A stretch of DNA of 64,000 bases. Source: CG2-30-36-16 sp964372115. Lineage in GTDB: Bacteria > Bacteroidota > Ignavibacteria > Ignavibacteriales > Ignavibacteriaceae. Below the pieces are notes generated by a model that saw only the letters and a program-made list of their open reading frames with translations, searched no databases and was not told the DNA's origin. How positions within the stretch are numbered: position 1 is the first letter of the stretch; the number at the start of each line of letters is the position of its first letter. Positions 1 through 8,121 of this stretch are shown piece by piece. Made by a program: the position numbers and the translations under genes. Location of the stretch: the NCBI GenBank assembly GCA_964372115.1, contig CAYJPN010000018.1:1-64000 (forward strand). The letters are read 5' to 3'.

Positions 1-235
1 AAACCGATTGTTCGAGAAACCACTTCAAAATAAAAATACTCGGTTTTGGGAAAAATAAAAGAAGGTGTTGCTTAAAATTTTTACTAACCCGTTGGATTAG
101 CGGTTATGTGTAAAGTTTTTATTAATGATTAGCAAAACAATTTCGGACTTAACAATTAATATATTATTGACTACTTTTAATTGAATAATTTTAACCATAT
201 TGGTGTATCTTTTATACAAATACAAAAGAGAAAAA

Positions 236-730
236 ATGGAACCATCAAACGAAAAAAATGTATGTGGTATCTGCGAGTTTGAACTTGCGGGTGAAAATGA
301 TTTTTGTCCTAACTGCGGTGCGCTGTTAATTGAAGATGTACATTGTACAAATCACCCCGAAGATGAAGCGGAAGGTGTTTGCGTTATCTGCGCACAGGCT
401 TTTTGCAAAAATTGCGGCAGTATAACCGAGGAAAAATTTCTCTGCAATGAACACGAAGATTATGAAACATTCCAAAACATGGCGCGTGTTTACGGCAGCA
501 GCGATGAAGTAACAATTAGATATGCTGCCGAATGCCTTGAGCAGGCAGGCTTTCACCCATTTGTTTATTCCCGCAAAGCATCGCCGCTACATCTCGGCGG
601 CGCAGATTACAGTTTGTTCAGACCTGCCGGTGATACTTCGAGACATATTGTAAATGAAATAAAACTGCTTGTGCCGTGCGGCGAAGCGCTTGAAGCAGAA
701 AAAGTTCTTGAAGATCTGGATATTGAATAA
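236..730 (+). CDS. Zinc-ribbon / B-box-like protein with DUF2007-like tail
   Basis: This 164-residue cytoplasmic protein starts with two zinc-binding modules. The first is a CGIC...CPNC zinc ribbon. The second is a B-box-like set of Cys and His (CTNH, CVIC, CKNC, CNEH). The C-terminal third (from DEVTIRYAAECLEQAG) resembles the DUF2007 putative signal-transducing domain, with a GGADYSLF turn and a final helix that begins GEALEAEKVL. I chose the ATG at 236 because an AAAAGAG purine stretch ends five bases before it. An upstream in-frame TTG at 200 would add 12 residues without a good ribosome site. It stands alone with AT-rich spacers on both sides. The role is unknown; protein-protein contact is more likely than catalysis. 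Confidence 0.75.
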   Translation: MEPSNEKNVCGICEFELAGENDFCPNCGALLIEDVHCTNHPEDEAEGVCVICAQAFCKNCGSITEEKFLCNEHEDYETFQNMARVYGSSDEVTIRYAAECLEQAGFHPFVYSRKASPLHLGGADYSLFRPAGDTSRHIVNEIKLLVPCGEALEAEKVLEDLDIE

Positions 731-1086
731 ATCCAGATTTGTCATTAGGAATTTTTTTCTGAGACAACAAACGGGCATCTCTAAAAACTTTAATCGGCAC
801 AAAAGCTAACTTGCTTTGCTGTGGAAAATAAAGATAAATTAAAAAATATTCATAAAATGATTTTAGAATAAAACTGAAAAGTATTTTAAACTCGACTGAA
901 ATTATTTGAACGGGTTCTAGAAAAATAAATTACAAGTTTTATAATTACTCTCATTCATTACAATACTTTCGGTTATAAAATCTCTAATTCGTCAATTTGA
1001 CGAAAAATGCGTCTTTAAATTTATTTATTAAAAAACTACTTTTACATTGTGTAAAAAACTAACTCAGCTTTATCAATAACTGTACT
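731..1086. other. Non-coding spacer, AT-rich
   Basis: No convincing gene is seen in this 356-base stretch. It contains a perfect 17-base dyad (listed separately) and presumably the promoter of the lipoprotein gene at 1087. Confidence 0.6.
988..1004. promoter_or_regulatory. Perfect 17-bp dyad, possible operator
   Basis: TTCGTCAA-T-TTGACGAA is a perfect inverted repeat with a one-base centre, 82 bases before the start codon at 1087. The size and symmetry suit a dimeric regulator. The right half plus flank (CAATTTGACGAAAAAT) recurs within the pseudogene near 1895. The function is inferred only from symmetry and position. Confidence 0.3.
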
Positions 1087-1773
1087 ATGAAGAATAAAAT
1101 AATCTCTTTTTTGGTATTACTATCTGTCAATATTATATCTTGTTTTAATATACAAACAAATCATGATGAAACTGGTAATATTATTTTTGCTAGATATCTT
1201 TTTTACGAATATGACAACATGAAATTATATTCTAAAGCAGATACATTGAATATTCAAATACTTAATAATGTTTGCTTATACAATGTTAAAAAAGGGATAT
1301 ATACACTTGAGTATTATTTATGGGGAAAAAAATATATTGTTAATAATATTCCAGTTTCTGGTGATTCAATTACTGTAGTAAGTTTGCCTGACTTCTCTAA
1401 ACCTGGTCTTGTTCAGTATCAGTGGAATAAACACCCCTTAAAAATAAAACCGGATAAAATCGTTTTTAGTTCTTCAATTTCAGGTAAAATAATTGATGGA
1501 AGTGGAAAAGGTATCCCAGGCGTAAGCATTTATATCAAAAGACCTTGGTGGTGGTCCGCTGTAACTGATAACAACGGTTATTATTTAATCGATAGTGTAT
1601 TCCCGGGTAATTATGAATTAATGGCATGGAAAGATGGCTATCATAGAAGTGAATTCATAGATGTAAAAATCGCAGAAGATTCTGTTACTATTCTTGATAT
1701 TTTAATGATTGATGATTTGATTCCCGAAAAACCTGACCCAATAAAACCAAATTATAAAATATTAAAAAAATAA
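1087..1773 (+). CDS. Putative lipoprotein with carboxypeptidase regulatory-like domain
   Basis: The 228-residue product begins with a hydrophobic signal segment ending in NIISC, a plausible lipobox, so it is probably a lipoprotein. Residues about 135-205 (from SSISGKIIDGSGKGIPGVSI to ILDILMIDD) match the carboxypeptidase regulatory-like beta-sandwich, with the usual TDNNGYYLIDSVFPGNYEL core. The segment before it has no family I recognise. The gene is more AT-rich than its neighbours. The next reading frame starts 10 bases downstream after a good AGGAG site, so the two were probably one transcription unit. Carboxypeptidase-regulatory domains often sit on surface or TonB-linked proteins of this phylum, but nothing here shows a specific ligand. 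Confidence 0.65.
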   Translation: MKNKIISFLVLLSVNIISCFNIQTNHDETGNIIFARYLFYEYDNMKLYSKADTLNIQILNNVCLYNVKKGIYTLEYYLWGKKYIVNNIPVSGDSITVVSLPDFSKPGLVQYQWNKHPLKIKPDKIVFSSSISGKIIDGSGKGIPGVSIYIKRPWWWSAVTDNNGYYLIDSVFPGNYELMAWKDGYHRSEFIDVKIAEDSVTILDILMIDDLIPEKPDPIKPNYKILKK

Positions 1774-1783
1774 GGAGATACTC

Positions 1784-2181
1784 ATGTATAAAAGAAATAT
1801 ATTCATTTTTTTATGTATTCTTCAAATGTATTGTGATATTACATATGCGCAAATACAGGAAAAAGTAGACTTTTTTATTAAAGCTATTTCTATTCAATTT
1901 GACGAAAAATCTGTTTTTAGAAACAACGAAAAATATACAGATGTAATCCCATTAACAGCCATACTCCCACAATCCGCTACCAGATACCGAAGGACGGAAT
2001 GGTTACATTAAAGGTTTACGACATTCTCGGCAGGGAAGTAAAAACACTCGTTAACGATTTCAAAACAAAAGGTCGTTACGAGGTAACATTCGACGCTTCA
2101 CGGCTTGCGAGCGGTCTTTACATTTACGAAATACAAAGCGGCATTTACAAAGCATCCAAGAAGATGACGCTAATTAGGTAA
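1784..2181 (+). pseudogene. Frameshifted remnant of a T9SS cargo protein
   Basis: A reading frame opens at 1784 after an AGGAG site with a clear signal peptide (to TYAQ) and runs about 55 residues. It then loses sense and ends at 2011. A second frame overlapping it carries a near-complete T9SS type A C-terminal domain (MVTLKVYDILGREVKTLV through GLYIYEIQSGIYKASKKMTL, 1999-2181). Reading this second frame upstream of 1999 gives NPINSHTPTIRYQIPKDG, which looks like a worn QNYPNPFNPTTTIRYQIPKDG linker. One start and one sorting tail in different frames, with almost no cargo between them, indicates an internal deletion plus a frameshift around 1940-1950. A sequencing error could explain the frame change but not the missing cargo. 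Confidence 0.65.
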
Positions 2182-2499
2182 ATAGCTGAAAATATTTCTC
2201 TGATAAAAAGACGCTCTAGAGGCTGTCGTTTTTTGCTTAATTCTAATTCCCGCTCATGAATCACTTCATCCGTTATTCGCCGCTTCAATCCCCTTTTATT
2301 ACAGGCTCGTTATTTTGTTAAAAATTAAACTCAGTGACTAACTTTTGATTTTTCCAAAAAGATACTCTGTTTCATAATGAGTCATAACCACTCTAAATAA
2401 ATTACAAATTCTTTCGAAAATAGATTAAAAACCGAACATTTTGTTTGGTATGCTTCCTGCCTATTCAATGCAGAATAATTTATTTAGGAGTTGTATAAC
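2182..2499. other. Non-coding spacer upstream of the giant surface protein
   Basis: No gene is seen. The stretch ends in a good ribosome site, AGGAG at 2486-2490, nine bases before the ATG at 2500, which fixes the start of the next gene. Confidence 0.5.
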
Positions 2500-5400
2500 A
2501 TGATAAAAAATCTCATAACCGTTTTGTTCGTTTTTCTTTTTGCTTCGCTTTCCTTCCCACAGCAGGATTCGAAAATAATTGAAACAAATTTTCCGCCTCA
2601 GTACTTTCAGTCACCGAATGGTATTGAGGGATCAAGTATAGCAAAAGTATTAGAAATTTATAAAGGGACTAATATTACCTATACTAACCCATACACAAAT
2701 AGTTCTCAATCAAGTTTTGCCGGTACATTCAAAGGCAGTGTTGATAATAACACAGCATATTTTTACTGCATTGATATTCGTCATAATCTTGTATTTTGGA
2801 CTTCCGGCCAGCCTCACACGTATACTGATGAAGGCAACACCCCAGCACAGATAACCTACATTTTGAACAATTATTATCCTTTTAAAGCCTACCCTTATAC
2901 TGGCAGCGCTTCTTCTCTTGAAAAAGAGGCTGCATCGGTACAAGCTGCTATCTGGTTTTTTAGCGATGGGGTTCCTACAAATTCAATAACCAACAGCACA
3001 GTCAAAAACCGTGCATTACAAATAATTGCTGACGCTAATGCAAACGCAGGTAGTGTTATTCCAGTTTCTACACTATTGATAACGCCACATTTTCAATCTA
3101 TAAGTGTTGGAAATGCTGCTTCATTCACAGTTTCTGCATTCGATATTAACGGAAACTCTCTCTCGAATGTTAGCGTAACTCTTAGCGCAACAAGCGGCAC
3201 TCTTTCAACTACTTCTGCTACAACTGCCGCGAATGGTTCCACCCCGGTTATAAACCTTGCATATGGTTCATCAGTAACAGCAACTATAACTGCAACTGCA
3301 AATGTCGTTATTCCGCATGGAACAAAGTATGTTCATAGCACCAACCCTGACACATACCAAAAATTAGTTTTAGCTACACCTACTACAGCAAACCTTTCAG
3401 TTACTGGAAACGTTAACTGGTATACCCCGGCAATATGCGACCTTGAAGGATTTAGAACACAGACTCAGGGCGGTTGGGGAAGTCCTAATAACAGTGGTCC
3501 AGGTAGAATTAGGGAATTATATTTCTCAACAGTATTTCCAAACGGATTAACTATAGGCAGTGGTTCAAATACAGCTAAATTTACCACCTCGACAGCAATA
3601 AAAGATTTTTTACCTGCAGGCGGTACAGCAGGAACTTTAACAGGAAACCAAATTAATCCATTAACAACCACAGCAGGCATTCTTGCCGGTCAATTGGTTG
3701 CTGCAACAATTAACGTTTACTTCAGCGCCGCTGGTGTTCTCGGAACTAATCCACAGGAACTTGGACGATTGGTTATTGCCACCGGTGATTTTTATGGAAA
3801 AACCGTCTATGAATTATTAGACATTGCTAACGCGGTAATAAGCGGAGCTTCAAATGCTTATACACCTGCTCAACTTAATGAAGCATTAACATCATTAAAT
3901 GAAAACTTTGATGATGGCACTGTTAACCTTGGTTACCTCGATTGCGGCGTTCCTTTTGCTTCAATAGGAAACAAAGTTTGGAACGACGTAAATAAAAACG
4001 GCGAACAAGATAATGGCGAAAACGGAGTTGCCGGAGTAGTTGTAAATTTATATGACTGCTCGGACGTGTTTGTTTCCACAACAACTACTGACATAGATGG
4101 AATTTATACATTCGGTAACTTACTGCCGGGTGATTATTATATTGAATTTGTACTTCCGGCAAATTCTGCGTTCACAACTCAGAATCAGGGCTCTGATGAC
4201 GCTAAAGATTCTGATGCTGATGTTATTACTGGTAAAACTACTTGCACTAATTTAGTAGCAGGTGAAGATGACATGAGCTGGGACGCTGGAATTTACAGCC
4301 TTACCCCTTGTGTTACAAGTTGGAATGGTACTTTGGGAAATGACGAACCTGTATGTTATGAAACTCCCCAAACAGTTATTGTTGGAGGTTCCGTTACCCA
4401 TTCACCAAATCCTTCAAGAGCAACGATGCAAACTTGGTGGAGAGTAGTTTACCCCGTTGATTTAACAACAGGTTATAATTATACCAACACACAAATATTA
4501 AACGACACTACTTTCCAGATTACAGCTAATTGGCCTGGCATAAGATATAATGATACACAGGTTGAGGTTGAATATGGTGTGTCTATTTTAGATTGCGATG
4601 GAAATGTTGTTGGTACCCCAATTACAAAAAAAGTATTCTGGAATCCAACAATATGTCCTCCTCCTCCTCCGAACGAAGCAGATGTAAAAGTTATTAAATC
4701 AGCGGACAAAGATTCTGTACAAAACGGCGAAAACATTGTTTATACAATACTCGCTTCAAATATGGGACCTAAAGACGCTTCCGGTGTAACTGTAACAGAT
4801 GTCCTTCCATCAGGTGTTGAGTTTATCTCTTCATCGGCAACTATCGGTTCGTATGACGACATTACTGGAGTTTGGACAATAGGGAATCTATCTAATGGAG
4901 CTAACGCAACTTTAACAATTACAGTCAAGGTTGATGTTACCGCTAACGGAACAGGTACCTTTAACCTTGGTGAAGCTGAAGGATTTAACGTCTTTGTACT
5001 TTACGACATCAATCAACCCTCATCTGATACTGAAGGGAAAATGGCTGTTGGCAGAAATGCTCAACTAGCTCAGTACAGTGTGGGTGACAAATTACCAGCT
5101 TATCCTTACGGTCAAGAAGATGTTTTAGTAGTTGGTAATAATTTAACATTTACAAGCGGCGCTGTTTATAACGGAAACGTTGTTTACGGTAACTCTACAA
5201 ATCTTCCCATATACCCTGTTAGTATTACCGGTGGTACTTTAAGAAACGAATCAGTTATTGATTTTGCAACGGCAGAAGCTTATCTGAAGAGTCTATCGGC
5301 AACACTTGGCGCATATACTAATAATGGCACTACCACTTACCAGTGGGGCGGTATATTCCTTGAAGGCACTAATCCGGTATTAAACGTATTCCACGTAGAC

Positions 5401-6996
5401 GGTGCACAACTTTCAACTGCCAACAATTTCTCCATTACTGCACCTAACGGTTCGGCAGTACTTGTAAACATTGACGGTGACAGCACATCCTGGAGCGGTG
5501 GATTAAGTGTAAACGGCACTTCGATTCAGAATGTTATTTACAACTTCTATGAAGCGAGAAACCTGAAGATTCAGTACATCAATATTACCGGAACTATACT
5601 GGCACCTCTTGCAATAGTTAATTTTGTCAGCGGCGTACAGAACGGTCAGTTGATTTGTAAGTTCCTTGAAGGACAAGGACAATTTAACAATAAATTATTC
5701 ATCGGCAGTATTCCGGTCGACACAACAATCGTCAACGTTGCTAGCATTGAATCTGTTTACCCAACCGATCCTAATTTGTTAAACAATTTATCGCAGGCAT
5801 CTGTTGAAGTTGGCGGAACTCACCAAACCACTGCCCCTGCCGGAACCTGGCAGCAGTTCAGCGACTTAAATAACAATCAAATGATAACTTCGCTTGCTCA
5901 TGATCCGAATGGAAACTTACTTTCCGGAACCATCGGCGGCGGTATATTCAGAACATCTTCAAACGAAACATCCACATTGTTGAATGGCAGCATGGATGTT
6001 GATTATATCTGGTCAATAGTAACTGCAGATAATGGTAATATTATAGCAGCAACCGAATTAGGAATCTATCTCTCGAATGATGATGGAAACAACTGGGCTG
6101 TAACTGAATTATGTCAAAAAGAAGTTCGTGTTTTAACTAAAGCAATTGATGGCGCCATCTATGCCGGAACATTTGGCTATGGTGTTTACAAATCAGTTGA
6201 TAATGGAAATACCTGGCAGATAATAAACGGCGGTATTTCATCAATGAACATCCGTAGTTTAACCACGGCTAACAATGGTTACATATTTGCCGGTACATTC
6301 GACGGCGGTTTATTCAGAACAGTTGATGGTGGACAAAATTGGGTAAGACTAAATATCGATTACGACTTTATCTACTCGCTCGGTGTGTCAATTGACGGTG
6401 TAGTTATAGCCGGAACGTATGGAAGCGGACTCTACCGTTCTACGAATTATGGCGACAGCTGGATGAAGGTCAGTAACGGTGTTGCGTCCCAGTACATTTA
6501 CTCAATAAATGCAGATGCTAGCAATAATGTATTTGCAAATACCTGGTCAGGTGGTGTTTTTGTATCGAGAGACAACGGAGCAACCTGGCAACAAGCTGGT
6601 ATGAGCGGATTCGAAGTTAGTTCAATGACAGTTAATACTTCTAACAACTCAATATTTGCCGGCACCGGAAAAGGCTCGGTCTATAAGATGGTTGACGGAA
6701 TTAACAGTTCAAAAGAAGAAACTTCTCTTCCAACTGAATTCGAACTAAAGCAAAACTACCCTAACCCGTTCAACCCATCAACAAAGATTGAGTTCTCTGT
6801 TGCACGTAACGAACGCGTTACAATAACAATATACAACATACTCGGTCAGGTTGTTAAAACACTAGCTGATATGGATTATGCACCCGGTAAGTATACAATT
6901 ACTTTTGATGGCAGCAGTCTTGCAAGCGGTGTTTACATATACAACATGAAAACAAACAGCACAAACTTTACAAAGAAGATGATGCTTCTAAAGTAA
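2500..6996 (+). CDS. Giant T9SS surface protein: thioester-type domain, SdrD B, split DUF11, choice-of-anchor A, BNR repeats
   Basis: The 1,498-residue product has a signal peptide (to LSFPQ) and is predicted to be exported and anchored by T9SS. The N-terminal module has YCID (Cys90) and VQAAIWFF (Gln148), the signature of Cys-Gln thioester-forming surface domains. It continues with an invasin/Ig-like region (codons about 190-280), an undefined segment, an SdrD B-like domain (nt 3961-4300, IGNKVWNDVNKNGEQDNGE) and a DUF11 Ig-like domain (nt 4678-4950, completed at 5720-5815). A choice-of-anchor-A domain (nt about 4954-5718) lies inside the DUF11. Seven roughly 40-residue BNR/Ycf48-like repeats with VDNGNTW-type turns follow (nt 5870-6690), then a type A sorting domain (QNYPNPFNPSTKIEF). 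A strong terminator follows. It is probably an adhesin; no catalytic residues are evident. The start at 2500 is set by AGGAG; the upstream in-frame TTG at 2491 is too close to it. Confidence 0.85.
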   Translation: MIKNLITVLFVFLFASLSFPQQDSKIIETNFPPQYFQSPNGIEGSSIAKVLEIYKGTNITYTNPYTNSSQSSFAGTFKGSVDNNTAYFYCIDIRHNLVFWTSGQPHTYTDEGNTPAQITYILNNYYPFKAYPYTGSASSLEKEAASVQAAIWFFSDGVPTNSITNSTVKNRALQIIADANANAGSVIPVSTLLITPHFQSISVGNAASFTVSAFDINGNSLSNVSVTLSATSGTLSTTSATTAANGSTPVINLAYGSSVTATITATANVVIPHGTKYVHSTNPDTYQKLVLATPTTANLSVTGNVNWYTPAICDLEGFRTQTQGGWGSPNNSGPGRIRELYFSTVFPNGLTIGSGSNTAKFTTSTAIKDFLPAGGTAGTLTGNQINPLTTTAGILAGQLVAATINVYFSAAGVLGTNPQELGRLVIATGDFYGKTVYELLDIANAVISGASNAYTPAQLNEALTSLNENFDDGTVNLGYLDCGVPFASIGNKVWNDVNKNGEQDNGENGVAGVVVNLYDCSDVFVSTTTTDIDGIYTFGNLLPGDYYIEFVLPANSAFTTQNQGSDDAKDSDADVITGKTTCTNLVAGEDDMSWDAGIYSLTPCVTSWNGTLGNDEPVCYETPQTVIVGGSVTHSPNPSRATMQTWWRVVYPVDLTTGYNYTNTQILNDTTFQITANWPGIRYNDTQVEVEYGVSILDCDGNVVGTPITKKVFWNPTICPPPPPNEADVKVIKSADKDSVQNGENIVYTILASNMGPKDASGVTVTDVLPSGVEFISSSATIGSYDDITGVWTIGNLSNGANATLTITVKVDVTANGTGTFNLGEAEGFNVFVLYDINQPSSDTEGKMAVGRNAQLAQYSVGDKLPAYPYGQEDVLVVGNNLTFTSGAVYNGNVVYGNSTNLPIYPVSITGGTLRNESVIDFATAEAYLKSLSATLGAYTNNGTTTYQWGGIFLEGTNPVLNVFHVDGAQLSTANNFSITAPNGSAVLVNIDGDSTSWSGGLSVNGTSIQNVIYNFYEARNLKIQYINITGTILAPLAIVNFVSGVQNGQLICKFLEGQGQFNNKLFIGSIPVDTTIVNVASIESVYPTDPNLLNNLSQASVEVGGTHQTTAPAGTWQQFSDLNNNQMITSLAHDPNGNLLSGTIGGGIFRTSSNETSTLLNGSMDVDYIWSIVTADNGNIIAATELGIYLSNDDGNNWAVTELCQKEVRVLTKAIDGAIYAGTFGYGVYKSVDNGNTWQIINGGISSMNIRSLTTANNGYIFAGTFDGGLFRTVDGGQNWVRLNIDYDFIYSLGVSIDGVVIAGTYGSGLYRSTNYGDSWMKVSNGVASQYIYSINADASNNVFANTWSGGVFVSRDNGATWQQAGMSGFEVSSMTVNTSNNSIFAGTGKGSVYKMVDGINSSKEETSLPTEFELKQNYPNPFNPSTKIEFSVARNERVTITIYNILGQVVKTLADMDYAPGKYTITFDGSSLASGVYIYNMKTNSTNFTKKMMLLK

Positions 6997-7022
6997 GTTG
7001 TTGAAATAATTATCTTTAATCG

Positions 7023-7052
7023 GGCGGTCTTTTTAAGACCGCCTTTTTTTTT
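7023..7052 (+). terminator. Intrinsic terminator
   Basis: Arms GGCGGTCTT (7023-7031) and AAGACCGCC (7035-7043) form a nine-pair GC-rich stem with a three-base loop, followed by nine T. It ends the surface-protein transcript. Confidence 0.92.
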
Positions 7053-7155
7053 AATGTACCAAACTTTACCCTTCCCGCCTCTTGTATATTAAGAGTTTTA
7101 ATTTTATTTTTAATCAGACAATTTAATCTGATTATAAAGCAAAGATGAAATAAAA

Positions 7156-7995
7156 ATGATTAGAAAAATAGTAGAAATAAATGAAGATAAATGTACCGGT
7201 TGCGGCGATTGTGTACCCGGATGCGCAGAAGGCGCATTACAGATAATTGACGGCAAAGCGCGATTGATTAGCGACCTATTTTGTGATGGACTCGGTGCAT
7301 GCCTCGGCTTCTGCCCCGAAAATGCCATAACCATTAGTGAGCGTGACGCTGAACCGTACGATGAGCAAAAAGTGATGGATTACATAATAAAAGGTGGCAA
7401 AAATGTTATACTCGCACATCTAAACCACTTGAAGGAACATGGAGAAATTGAATACTTCAATGAAGCAGTAAAATATCTTGCAGCGCTCGGCATTAAAAAT
7501 CCGATGCTTCCGGATCTGCATGTTTCTAATAATCATCACCCCGGCTGCCCTGGTTCGAAAGAAATGGTTTTTGAAACAAAGGAAAACAAAACCGAGGATG
7601 GGAAGCGGACATCACACTTAACACAGTGGCCGGTTCAGTTTCATCTTGTTTCCCCGCAGGCTGCATATTATCGAAACTCCGATTTATTACTTGCGGCGGA
7701 TTGTACTGCTTTTGCTTATGCCGATTTCCACAAAGACTTTTTGAAAGATAGATCACTTGCCATTGCATGTCCGAAGTTAGACAGCAATAAACAAGTTTAT
7801 TACGATAAATTGGTAACGATGATAAATGAAGCAGAACTAAAATCTATTACAGTTATGGTAATGCAGGTACCGTGCTGCAGTGGCTTACTACAACTTGCAA
7901 AACAAGCTATTGATTATACCGGGTCGAATATTAATCTTAAAGTTATAGTTATAGGCGTAAACGGTGACGTGCTTCAGGAAGCTGTAGTTCAGTAA
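7156..7995 (+). CDS. 4Fe-4S ferredoxin-type protein
   Basis: This 279-residue cytoplasmic protein has a ferredoxin-like N-terminus (residues about 8-65). The first cluster motif, CTGCGDCVPGC, is complete. The second reads CDGLGACLGFCP, in which the second of the four expected Cys is Leu. From memory this CDGLGACLG form is usual in this ferredoxin-like family, so the second site may bind a three-Cys or atypical cluster. The remaining 200 residues include a Cys/His-containing stretch (HHPGCPG), DCTAFAYADFH, AIACPKLD and QVPCCSGL, which suggest further metal or redox chemistry. It is monocistronic. The electron partner cannot be told from the neighbours. Confidence 0.75.
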   Translation: MIRKIVEINEDKCTGCGDCVPGCAEGALQIIDGKARLISDLFCDGLGACLGFCPENAITISERDAEPYDEQKVMDYIIKGGKNVILAHLNHLKEHGEIEYFNEAVKYLAALGIKNPMLPDLHVSNNHHPGCPGSKEMVFETKENKTEDGKRTSHLTQWPVQFHLVSPQAAYYRNSDLLLAADCTAFAYADFHKDFLKDRSLAIACPKLDSNKQVYYDKLVTMINEAELKSITVMVMQVPCCSGLLQLAKQAIDYTGSNINLKVIVIGVNGDVLQEAVVQ

Positions 7996-8121
7996 AAAAC
8001 CAAATTGTCTCAACAGTAACTACACTCAGAGTATTAACAAAAAAGATTTTACGAACTGCTTAATGAAAGAATATGCCAAAATTAAGCGGGATATAATTGG
8101 CAACGGCAGGTTAAACCAGCC

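Noticed and set aside
2194..2236. Possible terminator after the T9SS remnant (AAAAAGACG...CGTTTTTT)
   Set aside because: The stem is weak with mismatches and a large loop; I do not trust it without folding energies.
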